DNA of 64,000 nt from Eubacteriales bacterium (GTDB taxonomy: Bacteria; Bacillota; Clostridia; Lachnospirales; Lachnospiraceae). The notes beneath the pieces are model-generated. The model did not search any database. It was not told the DNA's origin and was given only the letters and a program-made list of their open reading frames with translations. The position numbers were made by a program, and so were the translations under genes. This document shows positions 42,763-52,037 of the stretch, one piece after another. The stretch lies in assembly GCA_030536555.1 (NCBI GenBank), contig JAUNPU010000003.1, positions 124,001 through 188,000 of the forward strand, read 5' to 3'. How positions within the stretch are numbered: position 1 is the stretch's first letter; the number at the start of each line of letters is the position of its first letter.

Positions 42763-43591
42763 CCTGATTTCCTCCCGTCGCTGTCTTAAAAATGTCCCGG
42801 TAGACGCCCGGTGCAAGACCGATAAAGCTACTGAAATAATTCGTAAAATGACTCTGATCAGAAAAACCCGTCGCCAGTGCTGCTTCAATGGGAGCCACGC
42901 CCTGCTCCAATCGTTTCTTTGCTTCCCCGATACGGATGCTTTGCAGGTAAAGGTACGGGGTCACTCCTTTTGACTTTGCAAATGCCCGGAGCAGAGTCGA
43001 TTTGCTCAGCCCGGCACAGCGGCAGATCTGGTCTAAATAAATACGCTCGGCGTAGTGCTGTTTCATAAAAGCACAGGCTTTCTCAATCTCTTCCCGACAC
43101 TCTGGAATACATCGCTCAAAGGGCTGTCCATATCGCTGAAACAGCAGAGACATCAAAAGGAGCAGATTCTCTTCTTTCCCAAACTCGCCGGAGCCAGCCA
43201 TGACCATTTCGTGAAGCGGTCGCAGATAACAGGTTACCTCTTCATCCAAAATCACATTCTCTGAAAAGCCGGGAAGTGTCCGCTTTCCAGTCACTTCCTC
43301 TGCCAGATCCAGCATCACTGTCCTGGAGATATTGAATCCCCGGTAGTCGAACGTGCCGCCATCGCTCTGTACACAGCCATGATTGTCGCCCGGATTGAAC
43401 AACATGATATTGCCCTTTTTGATCCTGTATTCCCGATTTTTACAGGACAGACACCGTTCCCCATCCTCCATAAAACCGATCACATAATACTCGTGGAAAT
43501 GATTGGGGAAAGGCTGTCTAGTCCCCTCAAAGCGGTAGGCTTCTATCCGCAGTTCCTCATCATAAACCACCGTTCTTATTTCCTTTTTCAT
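42752..43591 (-). CDS. AraC family transcriptional regulator
   Basis: 279 residues. An N-terminal cupin-like sensor domain (NHFHEYYVIGFM, IMLFNPGDNHGC) is followed near residue 180 by two helix-turn-helix units (LDQICRCAGLSKSTLLRAF, then APIEAALATGFSDQSHFTNYF and GLAPGVYR), the usual AraC C-terminal signature. The ATG at 43591 (MKKEIRTVVY) has AAGGAGG eight bases upstream. It probably controls its own operon with the DMT exporter. Confidence 0.92.
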   Translation of the reverse strand: MKKEIRTVVYDEELRIEAYRFEGTRQPFPNHFHEYYVIGFMEDGERCLSCKNREYRIKKGNIMLFNPGDNHGCVQSDGGTFDYRGFNISRTVMLDLAEEVTGKRTLPGFSENVILDEEVTCYLRPLHEMVMAGSGEFGKEENLLLLMSLLFQRYGQPFERCIPECREEIEKACAFMKQHYAERIYLDQICRCAGLSKSTLLRAFAKSKGVTPYLYLQSIRIGEAKKRLEQGVAPIEAALATGFSDQSHFTNYFSSFIGLAPGVYRDIFKTATGGNQDGQ

Positions 43592-43668
43592 GTGTGCTTC
43601 CTCCTTGACGGATTCTATTTTAGCACTCCATGTTTCAAAAGGCTTGTAAAATATCTTCATTTTTTTTA

Positions 43669-44592
43669 CTAAAACAAATCCAGCGAATGGTTCAGATATA
43701 CCTTTTCTCTCACCTTCAACTGATACTCTGGCTTTGTCATATAATAAAGCAGGAATTCAAGAATCAACGCACTGCCAAGACTTCGTCCCTCAATCTTGAA
43801 TTCCGAAAATCCCATAGGCATATACCGCTTCTGTATATCCTCCACGCCAATAAACCCGGGATTTTCCATGGCTTTTGAGAAGACATAGCCCTCGTCTGCA
43901 TCGGGCGAAGCGCACTGGTGATCTGGACAATCCTCCCCCAGCACCTTTCTGCTCACATTCTCATAGCACTGCTTCCGGCTGCTGCATCCGAAATAACAGC
44001 ATTCATTGCAGAGCAATTCCACCTTGGCTTTTTGTGCATCCGACAGCGTACCCCACTTCTCAAATTCTTTGTTCAGACGGAAATCCGGCACCACATAACG
44101 GAATATTTCCCGGTTCAGCTCCGCACATAAGGAATCAAAGTCTGTAATCACCTTCGTGGTGGAAGACACAAAATAGAACCCCGGATATTGTTTTCTCAGA
44201 TAGTCCAGAAGCAGCTCTGAATGAATGATAATTCCATTTTCTGCCGCTCCATTGTACTGGAACCTTTCACACAGCGCATTGCATCTTCGGTCCGAAAGAT
44301 GCTCCTGCCGAAGCAGAGAATTGCTGAAGGTCAGCCGTGCGGAAATCCCATAGTCGCGCATCAGCGCGGCAACCTCCGACGGGGAATTTTCTCCGAATCC
44401 AACCCGTCCGCCACCCCATAAGCAGTCGGCAGGCGCTCCGTATATGGAACCGATGCTGCACCAGCTGTAAAAATATTCCCTGTGTTCGTAAAACAGAGGC
44501 AGGAAGATTTGGTATAGCTCATAGAATTCAAACAAACCCGGCAGGTGAAACTGGGCTGTGTGCGGTTCACGGTTCTTTGTGTTCATCACCAT
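43669..44592 (-). CDS. Hypothetical protein with Cys-rich metal-binding motif
   Basis: About 307 residues. LLCNECCYFGCSSRKQCYE near residue 200 (CX2CCX3C...C) looks like a metal or Fe-S site. YYSWCSIGSIYG and GKVVxxTRN-free regions give no known family; the sequence LTFSNSLLRQE and HSELLLDYLRKQYPGFYFVSS suggest a TIM-barrel-like fold, perhaps related to U32-type or radical-SAM-lacking proteins, but I cannot identify it. The ATG at 44592 is used; a GTG at 44604 is possible. It is separated by about 75 bases from the AraC-type gene. Confidence 0.7.
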   Translation of the reverse strand: MVMNTKNREPHTAQFHLPGLFEFYELYQIFLPLFYEHREYFYSWCSIGSIYGAPADCLWGGGRVGFGENSPSEVAALMRDYGISARLTFSNSLLRQEHLSDRRCNALCERFQYNGAAENGIIIHSELLLDYLRKQYPGFYFVSSTTKVITDFDSLCAELNREIFRYVVPDFRLNKEFEKWGTLSDAQKAKVELLCNECCYFGCSSRKQCYENVSRKVLGEDCPDHQCASPDADEGYVFSKAMENPGFIGVEDIQKRYMPMGFSEFKIEGRSLGSALILEFLLYYMTKPEYQLKVREKVYLNHSLDLF

Positions 44593-44635
44593 GTCTATGC
44601 TCACTTTCTTAAAGTATCAAATAATTTCTGATTGT

Positions 44636-45340
44636 TCACAGAAACGCCCACCCCACCGCAATCACCAGCGACGGCAGCAGGTTGGCTACCTTTACCTTCT
44701 TCCCCCAGACCAGATTCACCCCGACGCAGAAAATCAGAATCGACCCGACCAGAGACAGGTTCTGCAGTGCGGTTTCCGTCATCAGCGGCTCCACCAGCCC
44801 TGCTGACAGCGTGATGCTTCCCTGAAATATTCCAACCGGAATCGCGGAGAACATACAGCCTTTTCCAAGAGAGGCAGTCATAATCAGAATGATAATCAGG
44901 TCCAGCACGGCTTTTGCCACCAGAATCGAAGTATCCCCGGTCAGACCGTCGGTGATGGAACCGACGACCGCCATGGCGCCGATGCAGACAGTCAGGGATG
45001 CGGTCACGAACGCATCCACAAAGCGGGTATCGCCGTCACTCTTTGTCTTCTGCTTCAGCCACTGGCCAAAGCGTTCCATGGCTTCCTCTATATTCAGCAG
45101 TTCGCCAAGCAGCGCCCCAATCGCCAGGCTGGCAATCATCATCATTGTGCCCTGGCTCTGCAGCCTTTGCTCGTGAATCTGCAGCATCTGCTCCATCGTG
45201 CCTGCGATGCCTAGAAATAATACGCAGACGCCCGCGGCGCTCATCAGCGTATCCTGATAGCGGGATTTCATCTGTTTACCAAATAATAACCCGCCTATTC
45301 CTCCTGCCAGAATTGCTGTTACATTTATGATTGTACCCAT
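44636..45340 (-). CDS. DUF554 family membrane protein
   Basis: 234 residues, mostly hydrophobic with six or seven helices. MGTIINVTAILAGGIGGLLFG at the start (quoted as MGTIINVTAI then AGGIGGLLFG), FVDAFVTASLTVCIGAMAVVGS and DGLTGDTSILVAKAVLD are typical of DUF554/YqgA proteins, possible transporters of unknown substrate. AGGAGACAGCA precedes the ATG. It has its own extended -10 promoter and faces away from the YlbJ-like gene. Confidence 0.92.
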   Translation of the reverse strand: MGTIINVTAILAGGIGGLLFGKQMKSRYQDTLMSAAGVCVLFLGIAGTMEQMLQIHEQRLQSQGTMMMIASLAIGALLGELLNIEEAMERFGQWLKQKTKSDGDTRFVDAFVTASLTVCIGAMAVVGSITDGLTGDTSILVAKAVLDLIIILIMTASLGKGCMFSAIPVGIFQGSITLSAGLVEPLMTETALQNLSLVGSILIFCVGVNLVWGKKVKVANLLPSLVIAVGWAFL

Positions 45341-45434
45341 TGCTGTCTCCTGTGTTCCTGATGTATTTTATCCTGATGACTCTAAATTGCTGTTTTTTAC
45401 CCTTCTGTTTTCTATTCGGGTAATTCTCATCCTG

Positions 45435-45443
45435 ATTATACCA
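45435..45443 (-). promoter_or_regulatory. Extended -10 promoter of the DUF554 gene
   Basis: Minus strand TGG-TATAAT (TATAAT at 45435-45440, TG at 45442-45443), about 95 bases before the start codon. No strong -35 seen. Confidence 0.6.
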
Positions 45444-45517
45444 GAATCGCCCGCTGCTGCACATAGATATTTGAGATAAGGCATATATATGTTAAAAACT
45501 TCCGGAGCGTGACGATC

Positions 45518-46627
45518 GTGAATCCATCCTCAAACAACATCATCCGGCGTTTTATTCCTGTGCTGCTGCTGGGACTTTTGCTGTCCGCTCCTTCTATCTC
45601 TATCCGCGGTGCTGCGGATGGACTTTTGTTGTGGTTCAACATCGTACTCCCCACCTTGTCCCCTTTTCTCATCTGCACGCAGTTGGTGGTGGCATTAGAT
45701 GGGGTTCAATTGCTCACAAAACCATTCTATCCGCTTCTACACGCTCTGTTTGGACTTTCCATGCAGGGCTGCTATGTACTGCTGTGCGGGCTGTTGTGCG
45801 GTTATCCGCTGGGAGCAAAGCTGTGCGCGGATTTCTCCAATCGCGGTGAGATCTCGGCGGAGGAAGCGCGGTATCTGCTGTCCATCTGCAATCATCCCAG
45901 TCCCATGTTCCTGCTGGGATATGTGCGGTCACAGCTGGGAATGTCCGTGTCCCCGTTGCTGCTTTTGTGCGCCCTTTATCTGCCTGTTATTCCGGTATCG
46001 TGGATGTCGCGCAGGCTCTATCGAGACAAATCGCGCAGGTTCTATTTTGGCAAATCCCGGCATCCGATTGATGTGCAGAAAAAAGCCCGCGCACCTCTTT
46101 CCGCCTGCAGCTACTCCTATAACACAAATAGCATACTCTCCGCAGCCGTTTCCGTCAGCCATCGTGAGAATACTGCCGCAACCACACCTGCCACCACGCC
46201 CCTCTCCCTCGACACCATCCTGCTCTCCACCGCCGAGACCATGGTTGTCATCGGCGGTTATATCATGCTGTTTTCCATACTGGCGGCATGGATCGGGCAG
46301 CTCACCTTCCTTCCGGTGCCCATTCAGGCGATACTGTCCGGTCTGGCAGAGATTACCACCGGGGTCCACCGGATCTGCACCGTATTTCCAGCAGGCAAGG
46401 CAGTCCTTCCAACCGTAACTGCCGTATCCTTTGGCGGCTGCAGCGGCATCTTCCAGACAGCCAGCGTCATCCGTGCCGCTGACCGTCGCAGCGACACCCG
46501 GGATACCGGACTCTTGCCCCACGCAAAAAATGCCGGACTGTCCATCCGGCATTATGCAGGCTGGAAGGCGGTTCACGCCCTCTTTGCCTGTGTCGTACTG
46601 ATACTCATACTGAAATTCAAAGGGTGA
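45518..46627 (+). CDS. YlbJ-like sporulation membrane protein
   Basis: About 369 residues, six or more helices. NIVLPTLSPFLICTQL, CGLLCGYPLGAKLCADFSNRGEISAEEA and SICNHPSPMFLLGYV match the nucleoside-recognition (Gate) domain of YlbJ/SpoVV, which is needed to move dipicolinate into the mother-cell/forespore space in sporulation. An about 60-residue insert near residue 170-230 (Arg/Ser/Thr-rich) separates the two halves. CGGAG is ten bases before the GTG at 45518; a GTG at 45509 is one base from it. Plus strand, convergent with the next gene. Confidence 0.82.
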   Translation: MNPSSNNIIRRFIPVLLLGLLLSAPSISIRGAADGLLLWFNIVLPTLSPFLICTQLVVALDGVQLLTKPFYPLLHALFGLSMQGCYVLLCGLLCGYPLGAKLCADFSNRGEISAEEARYLLSICNHPSPMFLLGYVRSQLGMSVSPLLLLCALYLPVIPVSWMSRRLYRDKSRRFYFGKSRHPIDVQKKARAPLSACSYSYNTNSILSAAVSVSHRENTAATTPATTPLSLDTILLSTAETMVVIGGYIMLFSILAAWIGQLTFLPVPIQAILSGLAEITTGVHRICTVFPAGKAVLPTVTAVSFGGCSGIFQTASVIRAADRRSDTRDTGLLPHAKNAGLSIRHYAGWKAVHALFACVVLILILKFKG

Positions 46628-46641
46628 GTCTCCCCTGATGC

Positions 46642-47220
46642 TTACTGCTCTGCAGTCGGTGCTGCTTCCTCTTCTCCACCGGTCACGCTGCCAGCCAGCT
46701 CGTCGCGGTTGCTGGTCACGATATCGTAGCAGGACTTCATGGACTCAAAATACTCGTTAAAGCGGTTCTGAGCACCTTCCATGGAGTGGGTGATGATGGT
46801 CTGCAGGCTCTTCAGCATATCATCGGTATAGTCGATGGAGCCCTGACGGATGCCATTGGCCTCCATCACAGCGTTGTCAACGATTGCCTGTGCCTGCTGC
46901 TGTGCCTCCTCCACGATCTGGTTGGCACTTGCATATGCCTTCTGCATGATCTCATGCTCATTGACCAGCTCGTTGGTCTGCGCGGTTGCCTCAGCCAGCA
47001 TGGCGTCTGCCTGGGTGCGTGCCTCGCTCAAAATGGCATCCTGATTGCTGATGATCTTCTGGTACTTCTTGATCTCATCCGGGATGCGCAGGCGCAGCTC
47101 CACAAGCAGCTCCTCCAACTCTTCTTTATTGACAAGAATCTTGGTATTGGATAACGGCTGGAACTTACAGCTGTCAATATACTCCTCAATTTCACCAATT
47201 AACTGTTCGATTCTACTCAT
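46642..47220 (-). CDS. Coiled-coil protein, ATPase-subunit/DivIVA-like
   Basis: 192 residues, long heptad pattern from about 25 to 170 (QADAMLAEATAQTNELVNEHE, quoted in part), Gln/Ala/Glu-rich, ending in an acidic Ala/Thr/Glu tail. It resembles the small coiled-coil proteins (often named V-type ATPase subunit H-like) that follow coaD in Lachnospiraceae, perhaps DivIVA-related. AGGAG precedes the ATG. It is the last gene of the rsmD-coaD operon, 20 bases after coaD. Confidence 0.85.
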   Translation of the reverse strand: MSRIEQLIGEIEEYIDSCKFQPLSNTKILVNKEELEELLVELRLRIPDEIKKYQKIISNQDAILSEARTQADAMLAEATAQTNELVNEHEIMQKAYASANQIVEEAQQQAQAIVDNAVMEANGIRQGSIDYTDDMLKSLQTIITHSMEGAQNRFNEYFESMKSCYDIVTSNRDELAGSVTGGEEEAAPTAEQ

Positions 47221-47239
47221 GATTCTCTCTCCTTACACT

Positions 47240-47740
47240 CTATACTTGATTAGCCGCGGCCTTTTCCTTTAGCTTATTTCTTACCTGTTCTGCCACAGCC
47301 GGATGCAGGAACTCGCTGATGTCCCCATCATAACCGGCGATTTCCTTCACAATACTGGAACTTAAGTAAGAATATCTCAGATTTGTCGTCAGGAATATAG
47401 TGTCCACATCCGGCGCAATGACACGGTTGGTCTGCGCCAGCTGAAGCTCATATTCGAAGTCTGTGATTGCGCGAAGTCCTCTGACAATAACATCTGCATG
47501 ATTCTGATGGACAAAATCAACCAGCAGTCCACCAAATGCCTGTACCTCCACATTCTTTAAGTGGGAAGTTACGCTCTTTAACATATTAACACGTTCTTCG
47601 ACAGAAAACAACGGAGTTTTGGAATTATTCTGTAAAACTCCGATAATTACGTGGTCCATCATGTGTGCAGTGCGCTCAATGATGTCCATATGTCCCAATG
47701 TGACCGGATCAAAGCTGCCCGGATATACTGCTACTGCCAT
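47240..47740 (-). CDS. coaD: Phosphopantetheine adenylyltransferase
   Basis: 166 residues, the family's usual length. Penultimate-but-one step of CoA synthesis: adenylates 4'-phosphopantetheine to dephospho-CoA. [16 protein letters not shown] carries the TxGH nucleotidyl-transfer motif, [12 protein letters not shown] is the usual central motif, and [11 protein letters not shown] the ISSS-type motif. GAGGAG is six bases before the ATG at 47740, and the longer frame from 47854 lies inside rsmD. It overlaps rsmD closely, a gene order common in Firmicutes. Confidence 0.96.
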   Translation of the reverse strand: MAVAVYPGSFDPVTLGHMDIIERTAHMMDHVIIGVLQNNSKTPLFSVEERVNMLKSVTSHLKNVEVQAFGGLLVDFVHQNHADVIVRGLRAITDFEYELQLAQTNRVIAPDVDTIFLTTNLRYSYLSSSIVKEIAGYDGDISEFLHPAVAEQVRNKLKEKAAANQV

Positions 47741-47741
47741 C

Positions 47742-48296
47742 TCATTCTCCTCGGTAGATAAATAAATGTTTGTTGGTCTTATAGGTTTTATTCTTCTCCA
47801 GCACGAAACCAAGTCTCTCCAGATAGTCAAACTCCGTCTCCAGCGATGCCTCAACGATGATGGTGCTCTGTTTGTCGATCATGGAAGACTTTGCCAGATA
47901 TTCTAACATCTGCTGCTCCAGCCCCTGCTCATAAGGCGGATCCATGAAAATATAGTCGAACCGGTACTTGCCTTCCAGCCGCTTTAAGGCTGTCAGCGCA
48001 TCACAGTTCATGACCACCGCCTGACTCTCCAGTCTGGTCGCACGCAGATTCTCCCGCACGACCTCCGCCGCCTTCGGGTTCTGCTCCACAAATACAGCCT
48101 GCTTCGCCCCGCGGCTTAAAGCCTCAATTCCAATTGCGCCGCTTCCCGCAAACAGATCCAGAAAGGTACTGTCTGCCAGGTCGTACTGCAGCATATTAAA
48201 AAGCGTCTCTTTGATCCGGTCTGTGGTCGGTCTGGTGTCCATCCCTTCCAGTGTTTTCAGTGCAATTCTTCTGGCACTTCCGGCTATTACACGCAT
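47742..48296 (-). CDS. rsmD: 16S rRNA guanine-N2 methyltransferase RsmD
   Basis: 184 residues. RsmD methylates G966 of 16S r[21 protein letters not shown] and [13 protein letters not shown] are the RsmD N-terminal signature; [20 protein letters not shown] is the SAM loop; FMDPPYEQG the catalytic DPPY. AAAGGAG lies seven bases before the ATG at 48296. First gene of the rsmD-coaD operon, with its own promoter upstream. Confidence 0.96.
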   Translation of the reverse strand: MRVIAGSARRIALKTLEGMDTRPTTDRIKETLFNMLQYDLADSTFLDLFAGSGAIGIEALSRGAKQAVFVEQNPKAAEVVRENLRATRLESQAVVMNCDALTALKRLEGKYRFDYIFMDPPYEQGLEQQMLEYLAKSSMIDKQSTIIVEASLETEFDYLERLGFVLEKNKTYKTNKHLFIYRGE

Positions 48297-48327
48297 GTCT
48301 GATCTCCTTTGAATTTTATTCTTTACC

Positions 48328-48356
48328 ATTATAAAGGCAAATTTTACAATGTACAA
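48328..48356 (-). promoter_or_regulatory. Promoter of rsmD operon
   Basis: Minus strand: -35 TTGTAC (48351-48356), 17-base spacer, -10 TATAAT (48328-48333), 32 bases upstream of rsmD. Confidence 0.7.
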
Positions 48357-48440
48357 GCAGTTTATGCAGGATTCCGGTACAAATTTTGATACAGGTGACT
48401 GTTTGCTTCAAGATTCTGACAAACGACACAAAAGATGCCA

Positions 48441-48469
48441 GTGTATTTTCACAGTGCCTCCACATACTA
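48441..48469 (+). promoter_or_regulatory. Possible sigma-G promoter for the spore protein
   Basis: CATACTA (48463-48469) fits the sigma-G -10 consensus CATWHTA exactly, and GTGTA 17 bases upstream (48441-48445) fits GHATR in four of five positions. Location upstream of a spore protein gene supports it. Confidence 0.5.
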
Positions 48470-48561
48470 TCACCGTAACAAAAAACAAAACCAGTCGTGA
48501 GCAGGAAGAAATCAAGGAAGCCTGTCTCATGACAGGCAAGTTCAGAGAGGAGGCCAATCAT

Positions 48562-48768
48562 ATGGCAAGCAGATCTTCTAACAGAGCAGAGGTACCTGAG
48601 GCAAAAGAGGCACTGGATCGTTTTAAAATGGAAGTAGCAAGCGAGCTGGGAGTGCCGTTATCCAACGGTTACAACGGTAACCTGACTTCCGCACAGAATG
48701 GTTCTGTGGGCGGTTATATGGTGAAGAAAATGATTGAGGCTCAGGAAAGACAGATGGCAGGTAAATAA
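48562..48768 (+). CDS. Alpha/beta-type small acid-soluble spore protein
   Basis: 68 residues. SASPs coat spore DNA and protect it; germination protease cuts within them on germination. FKMEVASELGVPL includes the protease-cleavage-like (K)xEVASE site, and NGYNGNLTSAQNGSVGGYMVKKMIEAQERQ is the DNA-binding half (quoted as ends NGYNGNLTSA and GYMVKKMI). GAGGAGG lies eight bases before the ATG at 48562. A sigma-G-like promoter is about 100 bases upstream. Its presence shows that the host makes spores. Confidence 0.95.
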   Translation: MASRSSNRAEVPEAKEALDRFKMEVASELGVPLSNGYNGNLTSAQNGSVGGYMVKKMIEAQERQMAGK

Positions 48769-48819
48769 CCTGCATTCATGAATATGCCGGACTGAAAAGC
48801 AAGGCATTCATGGCGAAGA

Positions 48820-48858
48820 AGCTTCCGGACAGCAGCAAAACTGTCCGGGGGCTTTTTT
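48820..48858 (+). terminator. Rho-independent terminator of the spore protein gene
   Basis: AGCTTCCGGACAG (48820-48832) pairs with CTGTCCGGGGGCT (48841-48853) with two G-U pairs, followed by TTTTTT. Confidence 0.9.
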
Positions 48859-48980
48859 GCAGCCGACTCACACTCCCATTAAAAATTAATCCGGAATTTA
48901 CAAATTCAAAACAAGAATTGCACGATTACTATTGTATAAGTAGTATATGAACGTATTCTATAGAACAGGGGGATTTGCCG

Positions 48981-49175
48981 ATGTTACCATGTCAGTCTAC
49001 ATGTATCAATTATCAGCCCGGCTGTCACAAAAACTGTCTCAAGTGGAAGTTATTTCTGGATGAGCAGGAGCTCTTACGAAAGTCAAAAAAGGAATACCTG
49101 AAATACTACAACACACGCTGCAACATGGAGATTCACTCACTTCTGGCTCTGCAGCCCAGAAGCTATTCCAGATGA
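48981..49175 (+). CDS. Small Cys-containing hypothetical protein
   Basis: 64 residues, basic. CQSTCINYQPGCHKNCLKW has four Cys in a CX3C...CX3C spacing, followed by a Lys-rich helix (LLRKSKKEYLKYYN). AGGGGG lies eight bases before the ATG at 48981; an upstream TTG at 48975 is less likely. A plus-strand terminator follows 50 bases after the stop. Small proteins of this type (C-x3-C-x7-G-C-x3-C-x-W) recur in Clostridia, with no known role. Confidence 0.7.
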   Translation: MLPCQSTCINYQPGCHKNCLKWKLFLDEQELLRKSKKEYLKYYNTRCNMEIHSLLALQPRSYSR

Positions 49176-49224
49176 TGCGAAAAGCGCTGCGGGTGCCTTC
49201 TCTTCTATAATCAGACGTCAAAAC

Positions 49225-49262
49225 AAGGTGCGGGAACCGGTTTTCACCAGTCTCCGCACCTT
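49225..49262. terminator. Bidirectional terminator
   Basis: AAGGTGCGG (49225-49233) pairs with CCGCACCTT (49254-49262). Between the convergent small protein gene and the YibE/F gene; the minus strand continues GTTTTG, the plus strand TTCC. Confidence 0.7.
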
Positions 49263-49287
49263 TCCATTCATAAATCCGTAACTTTTG

Positions 49288-50406
49288 TTAATCGTACTTA
49301 TATATGGTCGCTGCCAGCACCACCGTGGCAGGCACACTCAAGATCACACCGAAGCTTCCCGACAATCCCTGCATCACTGCGATGCCGATATTATTGGAAT
49401 TGATGATCTGCAGAAACGGCAGATTGTAGGCATAATCCATCAGCAGCATGGATACGCTGCTTCCGGCAAATGCAAGGATCAGCGTGTTGGAATCTGTGCC
49501 CATCATATCACGGCCGACCCGCATTCCAGCCCCCATCAGCTCCATCCGCGTAATATCCGGGCGCTGGTCGCACAGCTCCTGCATGGCACTGGATATGGAC
49601 ATGGCAACATCCATGACAGCCCCCAGGGAGCTGATCAGAAGTCCGGAAAACAGCAGTCCGCCCACCAGGATGCCATTGGTCTCATGAAGGGTCAGAAGGC
49701 TCTCGATATCTGACACATTCCATCCGGTGATCCCGGACATTTTTGAAAAGATGGTGGCTGTCAGACCGGCACTGAACACACCCGCCAGAGTTCCGGCCGT
49801 GGCGCACAGGGTTTTCTTCGTAATCCCGCTGATCAGGTAAAAGGTCACCGCCGTGGTGACCGCACAGATCAGCACCGCAGACCAGAAAGGCGAGTGCCCC
49901 AGATACACAAGGGGCAGATATATATAGATGATAGCGACGAAGGTGAACACCAGTCCCAGTGCTCCACGGATTCCCTTCTTTCCTCCGATCACGCACAGCG
50001 CCAGCAGATAAAGCACTGCAAATCCAATGATTACCCCGGTCCGGTCCATGGAATAAATGCTGGTGATCACAGTCTCTCCTGCCAGGCTCTGCAGCACGAT
50101 CACCTTCATGCCCACGGTGCAGGCTGCTCCGAACAGATAACCGGCGCTGCTGGTGGTCTCCAGATCCTCGCCCTGCTTCTCGCCGCTTGTCATATGGACC
50201 ACAACCACCTGCTGCCCTACCCGGGTACCGTCCTCCTGTATATTGTCCTCTAAAATTTGAACAACCACACCGGTCTCAAAGGTTTGACCAGTGCGGTTGA
50301 TAAGCTGTGTTTTCGTGATGCCATTCAGCCGGATTACACCAAACAGCATCACGAATATGATAACAGCCGGTATCAGATCATGTACTGCAAATTTCTTCAT
50401 ATCCAT
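49288..50406 (-). CDS. YibE/F family membrane protein
   Basis: 372 residues. A signal/anchor segment (AVIIFVMLFGVIRL), then an extracytoplasmic OB-like part (residues 35-115), then eight or so helices, with GLVFTFVAIIYIYLPLVYLGHSPFWSA and LHETNGILVGGLLFSGLLISSLGAVMDVAMSI (read as ends LHETNGILVGG and LGAVMDVAMSI) as the YibE/F signature. Role unknown. It starts 18 bases after the phosphatase gene ends and has AAGGGA upstream. Confidence 0.9.
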   Translation of the reverse strand: MDMKKFAVHDLIPAVIIFVMLFGVIRLNGITKTQLINRTGQTFETGVVVQILEDNIQEDGTRVGQQVVVVHMTSGEKQGEDLETTSSAGYLFGAACTVGMKVIVLQSLAGETVITSIYSMDRTGVIIGFAVLYLLALCVIGGKKGIRGALGLVFTFVAIIYIYLPLVYLGHSPFWSAVLICAVTTAVTFYLISGITKKTLCATAGTLAGVFSAGLTATIFSKMSGITGWNVSDIESLLTLHETNGILVGGLLFSGLLISSLGAVMDVAMSISSAMQELCDQRPDITRMELMGAGMRVGRDMMGTDSNTLILAFAGSSVSMLLMDYAYNLPFLQIINSNNIGIAVMQGLSGSFGVILSVPATVVLAATIYKYD

Positions 50407-50423
50407 GCTGTCCCTTATGGTTG

Positions 50424-51986
50424 TTATCTTCTTCCAGAAGTTTTGTGGATGGTAAAGGTATCGTCAATCATCTCCACATTACCCTGATCGGTAATCTGAT
50501 AAGAAGTAATCTTGAAGTCATTTGCAGTCATGTTGATGACAGAATAGCTTGGCAGCCAGTTCTGGCTTCTGTTTGCGATATAATCCTGCTGTGCATTGAT
50601 CAGCTCGTAGTATTTGGAACCGGAAGCGGAGTTGGCACTCATGTACAGGGTTCCTTTCGGGTCGGTAACGGTCTTCTGATTAGCAGTCTCGATGGTATAG
50701 CAGCGGTTGTCCTGTGCGAACTGCTCCAGTGCAGCAGCACCTTCTGCATCTCCCTCTGCCGGGCTCAGCGGAATGCTTGCACCGTTGATGGTATTGTATG
50801 CATGATCCCAGTCGTAGTCGTCGCCGCTCTCTTTCAGCTTGAACTCATAGGTTCCGTGATTCTGACCGTCTCCATACAGAATCTTGGAACGGCTGTAGGT
50901 GTGGTCATGTCCCTGCAGTACCACATCAATATCGTATTTGTCAAATACCGGAGTCAGCTGTGTTCTGAGAATCATGCCGTCCGTATCGGAGTGGTCCAGA
51001 CCGGATCCATAAATATCCTGATGAATGGTTACCACACGCCAGTTGGCACTCGGGAAGTTGGCAACTGCCTTCTTGATGGACTCCTCATGCTCTGCCACAT
51101 TGTAATTGTTGGTGTTCAGCACGATGAACAGGCCATCACCATAGGTGTAGTAGTAGTCTCCGCCTGCCTGCGTCTTGCCCAGGTTGGTCGGGTTCGGATT
51201 ATTGAAATGATATGCATAGTCCGGATTCAGAGAATCATGGTTTCCGATGGTGGTTGCAACCGGAAGATTCTTCAGAGCGCTTGCAGACAGATAGGATGCA
51301 TACTCCTCTTCCTTTGCCTTACCGGTCTTGTTGACCTGGTCTCCGGCAGAGATTACGAAGTTCAGATTCGGATTCTGAGCCAGTGCCGTGTCCAGAGTAC
51401 GATCCCATGCAAAGCCATCGTTGCGTGCAGCGGTATTTTCAACACCGGAAGCAGCAGACAGCTTGCCCTCTCCCTGGGGCTGTCCCTTGGATGCACCCAC
51501 CTGCGGGTCGCCTACATATAAAATATTGACATTGGAAAAGCTTCCTGTTTTATAGGTCTCGACAGGAGAGTTCTGACCGCTCTTACTTACAGAATAGTAG
51601 TAGGTGGTGTTCTCCTGAAGTCCTGTAACCGTCACATAGTTGTAGCAGTATGCTTTTCCACCGGTCAGGCTGGAGTCTACGGTGCTGGAAGTACCGTTCA
51701 CCGGCTGCAGGTTCTGAGCATCCGTGCCAAAATACACAACCGGAGAACCCTCTGTTCCTTCATTATACCATGCAAAATTCAGCTGAGTAGCTGCCGCACC
51801 CGGAGTCAGGGATACCGTGGTGTAATCGTTGGCTGTCTTCTCCCAGTTTCCAACCCATGCATTCCAGTCCTCTGATTTACCGGTGAGACTGGAGTCATTG
51901 TAGTGAACCGTTGCCGCCCATACCTGCACTCCGCCTGCCATCAGACCTGCAGCCAGAATCGCTGCCATCACTCTTTGCTTTTTCAT
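50424..51986 (-). CDS. Secreted purple acid phosphatase-like metallophosphoesterase
   Basis: 520 residues. A Sec signal peptide ends in VWAA; residues about 60-165 form a fibronectin-like N-terminal domain; the metallophosphoesterase core has GDPQVG, SAGDQVN, GNHDSL, TIHQDIYG and GHDHTYSR (the five metal-binding motifs). This is the layout of plant-type purple acid phosphatases and PhoD-unrelated bacterial homologues that release phosphate from organic esters outside the cell. The ATG at 51986 has AAGGA seven bases upstream. TTACA repeats precede it, consistent with phosphate control. Confidence 0.9.
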   Translation of the reverse strand: MKKQRVMAAILAAGLMAGGVQVWAATVHYNDSSLTGKSEDWNAWVGNWEKTANDYTTVSLTPGAAATQLNFAWYNEGTEGSPVVYFGTDAQNLQPVNGTSSTVDSSLTGGKAYCYNYVTVTGLQENTTYYYSVSKSGQNSPVETYKTGSFSNVNILYVGDPQVGASKGQPQGEGKLSAASGVENTAARNDGFAWDRTLDTALAQNPNLNFVISAGDQVNKTGKAKEEEYASYLSASALKNLPVATTIGNHDSLNPDYAYHFNNPNPTNLGKTQAGGDYYYTYGDGLFIVLNTNNYNVAEHEESIKKAVANFPSANWRVVTIHQDIYGSGLDHSDTDGMILRTQLTPVFDKYDIDVVLQGHDHTYSRSKILYGDGQNHGTYEFKLKESGDDYDWDHAYNTINGASIPLSPAEGDAEGAAALEQFAQDNRCYTIETANQKTVTDPKGTLYMSANSASGSKYYELINAQQDYIANRSQNWLPSYSVINMTANDFKITSYQITDQGNVEMIDDTFTIHKTSGRR

Positions 51987-52037
51987 GTTCATTTCCTTCT
52001 TTCAGATTGTATTTGAACTTGTGTTGCTGACAGTTCT

